Source: Paenibacillus paeoniae
Lineage (GTDB): Bacteria; Bacillota; Bacilli; Paenibacillales; Paenibacillaceae
Assembly: GCF_003388735.1 (NCBI RefSeq)
Contig: NZ_QUBQ01000003.1
Location: 248,001-312,000 of the forward strand
DNA length: 64,000 nt
Reading direction: 5' to 3'
Numbering within the stretch: position 1 is the stretch's first letter; every line of letters begins with the position of its first letter. Shown here one piece after another: positions 16,519 through 24,437 of this stretch. The position numbers and the translations under genes are program-made. The notes beneath the pieces are model-generated. The model searched no databases, was not told the origin of the DNA, and worked only from the letters and a program-made list of their open reading frames with translations.

Positions 16519-17766
16519 CTACGCTTTTTGCCATACATCGGATTGATCGGGCTTGTCACTCATCGTCCACCAGCGTGCAGTGTAGGTTACGCCGTTATAC
16601 GTGACACGATCGCCGCCAAGATAAGCTTTGGAGCTGTTCCACTCTACAGTAACATTGCTCAGCAGCTTCCATGCAGCGGAAGCGTCCGGCGCATTGTTTT
16701 GCGTCCAGTATTGCGCTTCATATTCCAGTCCCTTGTACTGAACTTTATGGCCTTTCAGATAGACGATTTTGGTATCCCATTGCGGAAGCTGGCTGTTGCC
16801 GTTTTCTCCGCCGTTATGGCCACCGCCTTCGTTGCCGCCGCCATTCTCTTCTTTAAGTGTACGTACAGTTAGCGGAGTGGAGAGAGGGGATGTCTTCCCG
16901 TTCACGTCAACGGCCCGTACGGTGTATGTGTATGCTTTGTCCGCCAGCAAGCCTTCATCCGTAATTGTCGTGTGCGCTGTCGAGCCGCAAAGAACGCCGT
17001 CACGGTATACGTCGTACTTCTGGATTTTCAGCTCTGATGAGGAGGGCAGCCAGCTCAGTACAATGGATTTTGCCGTCTGCAGCGCGGACTCCAGCTTGCC
17101 AGGGGCGCTAGGCGGCTCAGGCTGTGGCTGAGGCGTGGAGCCATCGTTCGTCAGATTGACGTCAATGACTTGGTAGAACGCGTTCACCGTGTCTGCGATT
17201 TCCCATACGCCCAGAATGAGGTGATAGCCGCTGCGGTCTGTCGGTACGTTGCACTCGTGGGAGACCGTGAACGGCGGCTTGGCGCCCTTGTAATCGATGT
17301 AGCAGAAAGGCTCCGGCTCAAGGTTCGCGCGTGTCAGCGGCTTGCTTGGGTCCCAATCTTTTTTCGTAATATAGTATCGCCAGTTGTCTGACACATGCGC
17401 AGCAGTCAGCTTCCAAGTGAAGGTCTGTTTGCCGCCTGTCATATTTACTTTTTTCCAGCGGGTATTCGTTTGCTCGTATAGCTCCTTGAAGATGCCAGCT
17501 CCGGTAATTTGACCGTCTGCAGGTCCCGATTTCGGGAAACCGCCGATCGCTTCCAGGCTTTGCGGTTCGTATTGAACGGCGCCGCAGTTCGTATTTTGTT
17601 TATCTTTGCAGAGCAAGGCGCGGCTAGCCGGGGATTCCATGTAGCCATGCGCGGATGCGCTCTCGGATAACACGATAGATAAGAGCAGGGTGAAGGCCAG
17701 GGCGCCAAGCGCCATGAATAAGGTTGACGCAGTGTTCGAGCGTCGTGGTGCAGTCTGCAAGTTCAT
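16519..17766 (-). CDS. secreted lytic polysaccharide monooxygenase, AA10 with FN3 and chitin-binding modules
   Basis: This secreted copper enzyme oxidatively cleaves crystalline chitin or cellulose. The signal peptide ends ESASA, leaving His40 as the first mature residue. With His124 (AAHVSDNW) it forms the copper histidine brace, and Phe197 fits the axial position. The AA10 domain spans 40-206. A Pro-rich linker leads to an FN3 domain (about 218-305), then a Gly/Asn linker (306-326) and two CBM5/12 chitin-binding modules (about 327-371 and 373-415). The modules favour chitin as substrate. AGGAGGA precedes the ATG. Two near-identical hairpin repeats fill its 5' UTR. Confidence 0.93.
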   Translation of the reverse strand: MNLQTAPRRSNTASTLFMALGALAFTLLLSIVLSESASAHGYMESPASRALLCKDKQNTNCGAVQYEPQSLEAIGGFPKSGPADGQITGAGIFKELYEQTNTRWKKVNMTGGKQTFTWKLTAAHVSDNWRYYITKKDWDPSKPLTRANLEPEPFCYIDYKGAKPPFTVSHECNVPTDRSGYHLILGVWEIADTVNAFYQVIDVNLTNDGSTPQPQPEPPSAPGKLESALQTAKSIVLSWLPSSSELKIQKYDVYRDGVLCGSTAHTTITDEGLLADKAYTYTVRAVDVNGKTSPLSTPLTVRTLKEENGGGNEGGGHNGGENGNSQLPQWDTKIVYLKGHKVQYKGLEYEAQYWTQNNAPDASAAWKLLSNVTVEWNSSKAYLGGDRVTYNGVTYTARWWTMSDKPDQSDVWQKA

Positions 17767-17782
17767 GATTGATTCCTCCTAA

Positions 17783-17856
17783 AAGTTTTGTGAAGCAAAA
17801 CTGGCTTCGAGAGCATACGCTTAAGTTTTGTGAAGCAAAACTTGCTTCGAAAGCAT
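17783..17856 (-). repeat. duplicated hairpin element in the LPMO 5' UTR
   Basis: Two 34-bp copies (17783-17816 and 17823-17856, two mismatches, 40-bp period) lie between the promoter and ribosome site. In the RNA, each copy can fold as AAGTTTTG/CAAAACTT or, exclusively, as GAAGC/GCTTC using the same bases. No terminator is attached. Confidence 0.8.
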
Positions 17857-17887
17857 GGCAGAGACTGGAATAGCGCCTTCGGGTCAG

Positions 17888-17917
17888 AGTATAGCATGTG
17901 CATGATTTAATGGTAAA
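17888..17917 (-). promoter_or_regulatory. promoter of the LPMO gene
   Basis: The minus strand reads TTTACC, 18 bp, TATACT, placing the start near 17880. The AT-rich stretch from 17918 to about 18105 behind it holds no gene that I can support. Confidence 0.5.
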
Positions 17918-18109
17918 TGATGCTTTATACATGGGTGAAAATTGTCTTATACAGGGTAAAAAATAGATGATTTATTAATACTATTCGTAAATTAATGCTG
18001 TTTTATCGTGGTGTGAGCTGATTTATTTTATAGTATTATTGGACTATTTTTTTGCGAGAGAAGGGAGGAGGAGAACCACTAAACGAAACGACGCCTTCTC
18101 TTTAGCACT

Positions 18110-18139
18110 AAAAAAAGACTGCCGGCAATAAGCCGACAG
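18110..18139 (-). terminator. terminator of the lyase/ABC operon
   Basis: On the minus strand CTGTCGGC, TTATT and GCCGGCAG pair (one G-U), followed by TCTTTTTTT. It lies 36 bases after the lyase stop. Confidence 0.85.
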
Positions 18140-18175
18140 CCTCCCTATTATGGTTACATAGCCGCAATGGAAAGA

Positions 18176-19114
18176 CTATTCCTTCACTAAGATGTTCTTT
18201 CTAAATAGCTCGATCAGCTCGGAAGCAGCGTTGCCTTCTTCGATGGTGTGCGAGATGCTGGCGAACGGCCCTGTCGGCGAGCAATAGCCGGCCGGAATGC
18301 CGAATACTTGCTCGATCAGCAGCTTGATGCCAGGCAGCGAGCCGATTTCTGCGCGGGAATACGCCTCAGCGACGTCGTTGGCGCGGTATTGCAGTTCCCG
18401 GGCTTCCTCGTAGCGCCCCTCGTTTATCTTCTCCATCATCACTTTGAAATGATAGCAAGTAACGGCTTGCAGCGCTCCGATATTGCCGTCAGAGCCCATG
18501 TACTGCGAGCAGATGGCCAATTGGTCTGCACCGGTTAGAATGTTAAGGTCAGGACGGTATTTTTTGAACCGCTCCAAAATGTAGAAGTTATTGTCCGTAA
18601 ACTTGATGCCGCGGAATGTCGGAACCTCTGCCAATGCTTCAAGCAGCACTGGCGGGTCAATCTCCTTGCCGGCCGTTAACGTTTTGCCCATCGCCACCCA
18701 GTAAATGTAGAACGGAACGTTCGGCGCCGCAGCTGCAATCCGTTTGAAATACGCGATATTGTCCGCCAGGGAAGCCTCTTCGGAAATGCCAACGGAGGCA
18801 ACCGCATAAGCGCCGTGCTCGGCGGCATGCGCAGCAAGCTCTACAGAGTCGTCCAGGTTTTGGTTGTAGCCCACATGAACGAATACGGGAAGCTTATCCT
18901 TCGCTGCGGACAGCACCGCTGCCGCCCATTGCTTTCTCTTCTCGACGCTCAAATGCTCGCCTTCACCCGTCCAACCGAGCATATACAATCCGTCGGCTTG
19001 TTGGTTGACGTACATATCGATCAAAGGCTGCGCCAATTCCGTCTTCACATTGCCGTCCTTGTCCAAAGGTGTAATAAGCGCCGGAAGTACTCCTGTAATT
19101 AACTGTTCAGTCAT
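18176..19114 (-). CDS. DapA/NanA-family aldolase (N-acetylneuraminate lyase-like)
   Basis: This 312-residue TIM-barrel Schiff-base aldolase belongs to the DHDPS/NAL family. The Schiff-base Lys is Lys171 in GIKFTD, the loop GWTGEGEH (47-54) fits the substrate carboxylate-binding motif, and Tyr138 in YIYWV fits the catalytic tyrosine. The segments resemble N-acetylneuraminate lyase more than lysine-pathway DapA. It is the last gene of a minus-strand operon with two ABC permeases and a binding protein, so it probably cleaves the imported sugar acid (inference). No nanE, nanK or sialidase is in the window, so other 2-keto acids are possible. Confidence 0.8.
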   Translation of the reverse strand: MTEQLITGVLPALITPLDKDGNVKTELAQPLIDMYVNQQADGLYMLGWTGEGEHLSVEKRKQWAAAVLSAAKDKLPVFVHVGYNQNLDDSVELAAHAAEHGAYAVASVGISEEASLADNIAYFKRIAAAAPNVPFYIYWVAMGKTLTAGKEIDPPVLLEALAEVPTFRGIKFTDNNFYILERFKKYRPDLNILTGADQLAICSQYMGSDGNIGALQAVTCYHFKVMMEKINEGRYEEARELQYRANDVAEAYSRAEIGSLPGIKLLIEQVFGIPAGYCSPTGPFASISHTIEEGNAASELIELFRKNILVKE

Positions 19115-19153
19115 TGTGTATGTCCCCTGTTCTTAATGGATTTTGTATAGCCG

Positions 19154-19996
19154 TTACCCTTTCACGGCGCCGCTTGTGAGCCCCGAAACAAAATATTTGT
19201 TCAATGCAATGAAGACAACGAGCATCGGAATAACAGCCATGACAGTGCCCGCCATCATGAGATCCCATGAGGTAACGGACTCGCCTGAGCTCTTCATCGA
19301 CACGATGCCGACAACGAGCGGCTGCTTATCCGGATTGCCCAGTGTGAACACCATCGGCAGCAAATAATCGTTCCATGAGTTCATGAAGGCGAGCAGTCCG
19401 ACGGTGGCGATAAGCGGCTTGGTCAGCGGGAAGATAATGCTCCAGAAGATTCGGAAGAAGCTGCAGCCGTCTACCCTAGCCGCCTCGTCGATCTCTCTCG
19501 GAATGCCGTCGATAAAACCTTTCGCCAAATACAGATTGGTAACGTTGATCCCGAAGATATAAATAATAATGACGCCCCACAACGAGTTGTTGAGGTTGAG
19601 CGCTTTGGCGATATTGAGCTGCGGATAAAGAAACAAACTGCCCGCCGAGATGAACATCGAGAATGTAATGAGCGCAAGCAGCGGCTTTTTGCCCATAAAC
19701 CGCCCGCGTGAAAACACATAGCCCGATGAAATCGAAGTGGCGATCGTGCCGATCACGATAATGGCGCACATATAAATGCTGTTCCACGTATACACTTTGA
19801 AGTTGGATAAGTTCCATGCCCGGATGTAATTATCCCAAGACAATGTTTTTGGAAAAAACGAGCTGGAAGCCAAAATGCCTGCCGTATTTTTAAAAGAACT
19901 GACCACTACATAAAAGATGGGGAAAATGACCAGGGCGGCGAGCAAGGTAAGAAAAATATATGTCGGGATGGCTTCTAGCATCTGTCTCTTCTTCAT
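19154..19996 (-). CDS. sugar ABC transporter permease (MalG type)
   Basis: This 280-residue permease has six hydrophobic helices and the BPD_transp_1 EAA loop (IDEAARVDGCSFFRIFWSI), which docks the ATPase. It is the YtcP/LplC-like carbohydrate permease group usual in Paenibacillus. It starts 12 bases after the MalF-type gene ends, behind a GGGGCC/AGG site. No ATPase gene is present in the operon; these systems commonly share an MsmX-type ATPase encoded elsewhere (family knowledge). Confidence 0.92.
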   Translation of the reverse strand: MKKRQMLEAIPTYIFLTLLAALVIFPIFYVVVSSFKNTAGILASSSFFPKTLSWDNYIRAWNLSNFKVYTWNSIYMCAIIVIGTIATSISSGYVFSRGRFMGKKPLLALITFSMFISAGSLFLYPQLNIAKALNLNNSLWGVIIIYIFGINVTNLYLAKGFIDGIPREIDEAARVDGCSFFRIFWSIIFPLTKPLIATVGLLAFMNSWNDYLLPMVFTLGNPDKQPLVVGIVSMKSSGESVTSWDLMMAGTVMAVIPMLVVFIALNKYFVSGLTSGAVKG

Positions 19997-20008
19997 CTGT
20001 AGGCCCCC

Positions 20009-20950
20009 TTAGTAATGATTTCCCATGTTTCGGGTCAGTCTCAAATACAAGCTTACGATTACGGTAAGAATCAGTGCCGTTATTACGGCAAGTGCCGAGG
20101 AATAGCCGTATTGGCTGATAGAATCGGCTGCGCCGTAAGAGAAGAAGTATTTGAACGTATACGACATGACGACCTCGGTAGAACCGCCCGGCTGTCCGTT
20201 CGTCAAGACGAGGACAAGGTCGGACATTTTAATGCTGTTAACGATAAAGAGCATCATGACGACTTTCCCGGTCGATGCCAGCATCGGCAGTGTGATTTTC
20301 GTAAATCGGTTCCATTTGTTGACACCATCGATATCTGCGCACTCATAAATTTCCTGAGAGATGTTCTGCAGTCCCATAATGAAGAAAATCATATTGATGC
20401 CGAAGCCTTTCCATACGCTAGCGATAACGATGACCAGGTCGGCCAGCCATTTGTTGCTGAACCAGTTAATGTTGGTATCAATCATGCCGAACGCCTTCAG
20501 CAACTGGTTGACGGAGCCGAGAAACGGTTCGAACATCAGGAAAAACACGATGCCTACGATAGCGGTACTTACGATCGTTGGAGAGAAAAACAGCGTTCGG
20601 AAAAAGGAATTGATTTTCTTGTTGCCGTTTAGAACAATCGCTAGAAATAAGGCAAGCGGAATTTCGATGATAAACTTGGCAATGACGATAATAAACGTAT
20701 TCTCTAGTGAAGCCCAGTAATGCGGATCGCGAGTAAAGGCGCGAATATAGTTTTCGAATCCAATAAATGTGGGTGTGCTCATGCCGTCATAGTCGAACCA
20801 CGACCATTGAATCAGCCAGAACATCGGGTAGACTGTGAACAAAGCAAATCCGATGAGCATGGGAGCAAGCATGAGATAGGATTGAATGGCATCTTTCCGA
20901 TACAGGCTTTGATGCTTCGCCGAGGCTTTATTCCGTTTGAAAAATGTCAT
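20009..20950 (-). CDS. sugar ABC transporter permease (MalF type)
   Basis: This 313-residue partner permease has six helices and an EAA-type loop (YECADIDGVNKWNRFTKITL). The cytoplasmic N-terminus is polar and basic. It lies between the binding protein and the MalG-type gene in one minus-strand operon. AGGAGGC precedes the ATG. The pair should form the heterodimeric membrane channel of a CUT1-type importer. Confidence 0.92.
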   Translation of the reverse strand: MTFFKRNKASAKHQSLYRKDAIQSYLMLAPMLIGFALFTVYPMFWLIQWSWFDYDGMSTPTFIGFENYIRAFTRDPHYWASLENTFIIVIAKFIIEIPLALFLAIVLNGNKKINSFFRTLFFSPTIVSTAIVGIVFFLMFEPFLGSVNQLLKAFGMIDTNINWFSNKWLADLVIVIASVWKGFGINMIFFIMGLQNISQEIYECADIDGVNKWNRFTKITLPMLASTGKVVMMLFIVNSIKMSDLVLVLTNGQPGGSTEVVMSYTFKYFFSYGAADSISQYGYSSALAVITALILTVIVSLYLRLTRNMGNHY

Positions 20951-21022
20951 AGCTGGGTGCCTCCTTTCTGTGAAGAAGCGGAGAGGATGAGAACATCCTC
21001 TTCGCCATTGCTGCGTTAGGTG

Positions 21023-22444
21023 TTATTTCGCTTTTGTATCCCAGTTCTTATCAAGATAGATGGTCATATCCAGACCGCCGGCAATCGCTTTCTCAAGCGC
21101 GGTGTTGTAGCGTTTGTCCAAGTCAGCGAGAACAGCTCCAACGTCTGCATTAGTCGACCCGGCAATGATATTGACCAGCGTATTCTGATAAGGCTGTCCC
21201 TCGACCGTAATGCCTCCGTCTGGCGGTGTCAGCGTAAAGTACGAGTTGGACGTGTCACTGAACTCGGCATATCCCGCTTTTTTGAAGGAGGAAGGAGCCT
21301 GTGCCTGAATGTCCTCTCTTGCGATGAATTCCAGTTCATTGTTTTGAATCTCTTTCAAAATTTCATCGTCATGGAACAATTGATATACCTTCATTGCTTT
21401 TTCTGGCATTTTACTTGCGCTAGGACCTACGCATAGCACATCGGCGATTTGCGCGTAGTTCCTATATTTATTGGCCTTATCGATAACCGGTGTATCGCTT
21501 ACGCCAAGCTCAAAGCTGGTGCCGATCTCTTTCCAGAACTTATCGATGGACGTCACATCCCAGTTCACGCCTGGTAGCATGGCAATTCGTCCTGCCGCAA
21601 ACTGTGCGATCAGCTCGTCGTTGCCCATTCCTTCTCCGCCTGGGAATATGCTTCCGTCTGCTTTCATTTGCAGAATTTTCTCTATGTTCGTCTTGAAGTC
21701 GGAGAAGGTGAATTTGCCTTCGTTGAAGTTATAGCCCATGTGGCCGACCGAGCTGGCGAACTGAGCAGCAAAGTACCATTTGCCCGATGGAGCCGAATCC
21801 TTCAAGTGAACGCCGTAGCCGTAAGCGTTTCCTTTATTGTCCTCGGTAATTTTTTTAGCGTAGGCGATGACATCATCCCAGGTCTCAGGCGCTTGCTCGA
21901 AACCGGATTTTTTGAGCAAATCCTTGTTGTACATAAATTTAGTCGTCAGCACTTTGTACGGCACACTGTACGTTTTGCCGCCCATCGTCGTATAGCCGTT
22001 GATCAGAATATCTTTATAAGTTTCCAGAAATTCCGGCCCGCCCGGCAAATCGTTGATTGGCAACATCCATCCTGATTTGATGAACGGCTCCTTGACGGTG
22101 CCTACGAATTTGTACAGTTCAGGAGCTTGGTTAGCGGCAAGCGCAACCTTGAGCACATCGTTGTAGTCTCCGCCGAACACTTTATATTCGATGTGGATGC
22201 CGTCCTGCAATCCTTGCCCTTTGTTGTACGCTTCGATCGCCGACTCCATAACCGGCTTGTAGCTGGCGTCGTTGGTCCATACGCGAACCGTTTCCATCTT
22301 TGTATTGCCTGTAGCGTCCGGATTGGCTGATTGGTTTGGAGAATTATCTTTCCCGCCGCAGCCTGCCAAGACGCTCATCAGCAGTACAAGGCTCAGAAAC
22401 GTTTGAACTATTCTTGCACGTCCTTGGAATCGCATACTGTTCAT
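21023..22444 (-). CDS. extracellular sugar-binding lipoprotein (SBP_bac_1)
   Basis: This 473-residue solute-binding protein has a lipoprotein signal peptide with the lipobox LAGC (Cys29). The body shows the SBP_bac_1 fold with features such as APELYKFVGTV, VPYKVLTTKFMYNKDLLKK and PETWDDVIAYAKK. ATG 22444 is chosen because AGGAGGA lies just upstream; the longer frame from 22564 crosses the promoter. It is the first gene of the permease/lyase operon. A cre-like site overlaps the predicted transcription start, suggesting catabolite repression. The ligand is unknown. Confidence 0.9.
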   Translation of the reverse strand: MNSMRFQGRARIVQTFLSLVLLMSVLAGCGGKDNSPNQSANPDATGNTKMETVRVWTNDASYKPVMESAIEAYNKGQGLQDGIHIEYKVFGGDYNDVLKVALAANQAPELYKFVGTVKEPFIKSGWMLPINDLPGGPEFLETYKDILINGYTTMGGKTYSVPYKVLTTKFMYNKDLLKKSGFEQAPETWDDVIAYAKKITEDNKGNAYGYGVHLKDSAPSGKWYFAAQFASSVGHMGYNFNEGKFTFSDFKTNIEKILQMKADGSIFPGGEGMGNDELIAQFAAGRIAMLPGVNWDVTSIDKFWKEIGTSFELGVSDTPVIDKANKYRNYAQIADVLCVGPSASKMPEKAMKVYQLFHDDEILKEIQNNELEFIAREDIQAQAPSSFKKAGYAEFSDTSNSYFTLTPPDGGITVEGQPYQNTLVNIIAGSTNADVGAVLADLDKRYNTALEKAIAGGLDMTIYLDKNWDTKAK

Positions 22445-22467
22445 AATAGTTCCTCCTTTTGTCGTGT

Positions 22468-22482
22468 TTGAAGCGCTTTCAA
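22468..22482. promoter_or_regulatory. cre-like catabolite repression site
   Basis: TTGAAGCGCTTTCAA is one base short of the palindromic cre TGAAAGCGCTTTCA. It lies just downstream of the predicted -10 of the binding-protein operon, where CcpA would repress. A local LacI-type regulator could also use it. Confidence 0.5.
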
Positions 22483-22487
22483 GAGCA

Positions 22488-22515
22488 ATGATAGCAAGAA
22501 TATTCCGGGGTTGAA
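22488..22515 (-). promoter_or_regulatory. promoter of the binding-protein operon
   Basis: The minus strand reads TTCAAC, 16 bp, TATCAT. The -10 is preceded by TGC as an extended -10. Confidence 0.4.
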
Positions 22516-22569
22516 ATACAAAAACTTGAGCAAAAAAGTTAGATATATTACACAGTTTGCCCATCCTCC

Positions 22570-22599
22570 TTGTCGTTCATGATTAGGCATTGCTATACT
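22570..22599 (+). promoter_or_regulatory. promoter of the yesMN-type genes
   Basis: TTGTCG, 18 bp and TATACT precede the kinase. A start near 22606 excludes the most upstream kinase start codon. Confidence 0.5.
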
Positions 22600-22616
22600 G
22601 GAACTGGAATGATTCA

Positions 22617-24437
22617 ATGACGAAAGGGGCCCATTCGGACGCCGTGCATATGAGTATTCGCAACAGGCTGGTGCTTTATTTTCTCGCCTCCATTCTTATC
22701 CCGTCCATTATTATTACCGTTGTCGTCTATATGAGTTCCACGGGCATTATTACGAAAAAAATGAACGATCTGATTGAAAAAAACGTCGAGTCGGCTCGGC
22801 TGATCGTTCAAACGAGATTGGCTTTTATTGATGAAATGACAACGCTCATTTCGCTCAATCCGATGATTCAAGAAGTGTTAAGCGCCAGCCCGACAACTAA
22901 TATGTCCGATAACATTTTGCAAATTATCAAGCTCGATCGCGCGCTCGACAGTTACTATCTATCGAATTACTATGCGTCGCCGAACTCGTCCATTGTGCCG
23001 ATGATTCACATGATCGACAGACCGGAGTACCGGAAATACGATATCTCTACCAAAGTACAGGATATCAACTCTATTGAGAACGAATCGTGGTATAGGGATA
23101 TGGACAATCATAACCAATCCGTCTACGCGCAGCCGGGAGACGCGCCGGTCGTCATCGCAAGACGCCTGTTCAGCTTGCAAAACGCGGATAAGTACGATTA
23201 TGCGGCTGTGCTCACGATTGAACTGGAGAAATCTAGTCTGAACGACATGCTCTCCAATTACAAGCCCTCCAATGGGAGCCGGATTTTTATTCTGAACGAA
23301 CAAAATCAAATTATTATGAGCAGCGATTCATATTCGAGTGAAGAGGAGCAGTTCATTCATTCGCTCGATCCAGCCGCAACCGGCTTGAAAAGAGTGGACA
23401 TGAGGGGCGATAAGGTCATTCTTTCTTCCAAGCAACTGGACAACATTGAGTGGAAAATCATTAATATGACGCGGTTAAGCGAAATCAACTCTGACCAGAT
23501 CCGTCTGACTCGAATTGTCATGCTTGTCCTCATCATTAGCATGACGACCGCATTGCTTGCTGCTTTCCTGCTGTCGCGCAATATTTCCAGTCCAATCACG
23601 AAGCTGGTCGCTTCCATGCGCACCGTGCGAGGTCAGAATTTCGATATCGACATCGCCTATCATAAGAAGGATGAATTCGGCTATTTAATTCAGCAATATA
23701 AACGGATGATCCGCCAAATCAAAGAGTTGATTGATATGCTGTATGTCAGCGATTTGAAAAAGCAAAAAGCCGAGCTGCTGGCCAAAGACGCGCAGCTTCG
23801 AGCCTTACAAGCGCAAATTAATCCGCATTTTCTATATAATACGCTAGACTCCATCAACTTGTATGCGATCAAGTACAAAACGCCCGTCATCAGCGATATG
23901 ATCGGCTCCTTGGCTAACTTCTACCGCTATTCGCTCAGTAAAGGGCGGAATATCATTTCGCTCGAAGAGGAGCTGAACCATACGAGCAGCTACCTCGACA
24001 TTCAGTCGATGCGGCTTGGGCCCAAATTGCATTATTCCATTGACGTGCCGCGCGAGCTGAGAAAGACGAAGACGGTGAAGCTTGTCATTCAGCCGTTGGT
24101 GGAAAACTCGATTATTCACGGCTTTCATCAAAAAACGGGTCAATTTGAAATCGCTATCATAGCCAAACAAGAGGCCGATAAAGTCTTGGTCTGCATCTCG
24201 GACAACGGCATCGGCACGCAGGAGAAGGCAGACGCGCTCAATCATCTGCTTGCTTCCGACGATCCGGAGCAACAATCTTTTGCCATTACCAATGTGCACC
24301 GACGGCTTCAACATGCTTTCGGCGAAGACTATGGTCTTCGTTACAGGCATAATCCGGCGGACGGAATCACCGTTGAAATTACGATTCCGGCAAGCTATAA
24401 CATGGGGGATAACGATGCTAACGGTAATATTGGCTGA
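22617..24437 (+). CDS. YesM-type sensor histidine kinase
   Basis: This membrane kinase of about 606 residues has one N-terminal helix, an extracellular sensor region of about 250 residues, a second helix, and a HAMP domain with FGYLIQQYKRM. The His_kinase domain (PF06580 type) has the phospho-acceptor in NPHFLYNTLDSI. The HATPase domain has QPLVENSIIHG and SDNGIG. Such kinases sense sugars and act on a paired AraC-type regulator, here the next gene, which it overlaps by 23 bases. It is divergent from the ABC/lyase operon, which is its probable target. The start is uncertain: ATG 22617 or ATG 22650. Confidence 0.9.
   Translation: MTKGAHSDAVHMSIRNRLVLYFLASILIPSIIITVVVYMSSTGIITKKMNDLIEKNVESARLIVQTRLAFIDEMTTLISLNPMIQEVLSASPTTNMSDNILQIIKLDRALDSYYLSNYYASPNSSIVPMIHMIDRPEYRKYDISTKVQDINSIENESWYRDMDNHNQSVYAQPGDAPVVIARRLFSLQNADKYDYAAVLTIELEKSSLNDMLSNYKPSNGSRIFILNEQNQIIMSSDSYSSEEEQFIHSLDPAATGLKRVDMRGDKVILSSKQLDNIEWKIINMTRLSEINSDQIRLTRIVMLVLIISMTTALLAAFLLSRNISSPITKLVASMRTVRGQNFDIDIAYHKKDEFGYLIQQYKRMIRQIKELIDMLYVSDLKKQKAELLAKDAQLRALQAQINPHFLYNTLDSINLYAIKYKTPVISDMIGSLANFYRYSLSKGRNIISLEEELNHTSSYLDIQSMRLGPKLHYSIDVPRELRKTKTVKLVIQPLVENSIIHGFHQKTGQFEIAIIAKQEADKVLVCISDNGIGTQEKADALNHLLASDDPEQQSFAITNVHRRLQHAFGEDYGLRYRHNPADGITVEITIPASYNMGDNDANGNIG

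Noticed and set aside
21023..22564. Long N-terminal extension of the sugar-binding lipoprotein
   Set aside because: The extension to 22564 crosses the predicted promoter and cre-like site; the start at 22444 has AGGAGGA and a proper lipoprotein signal.
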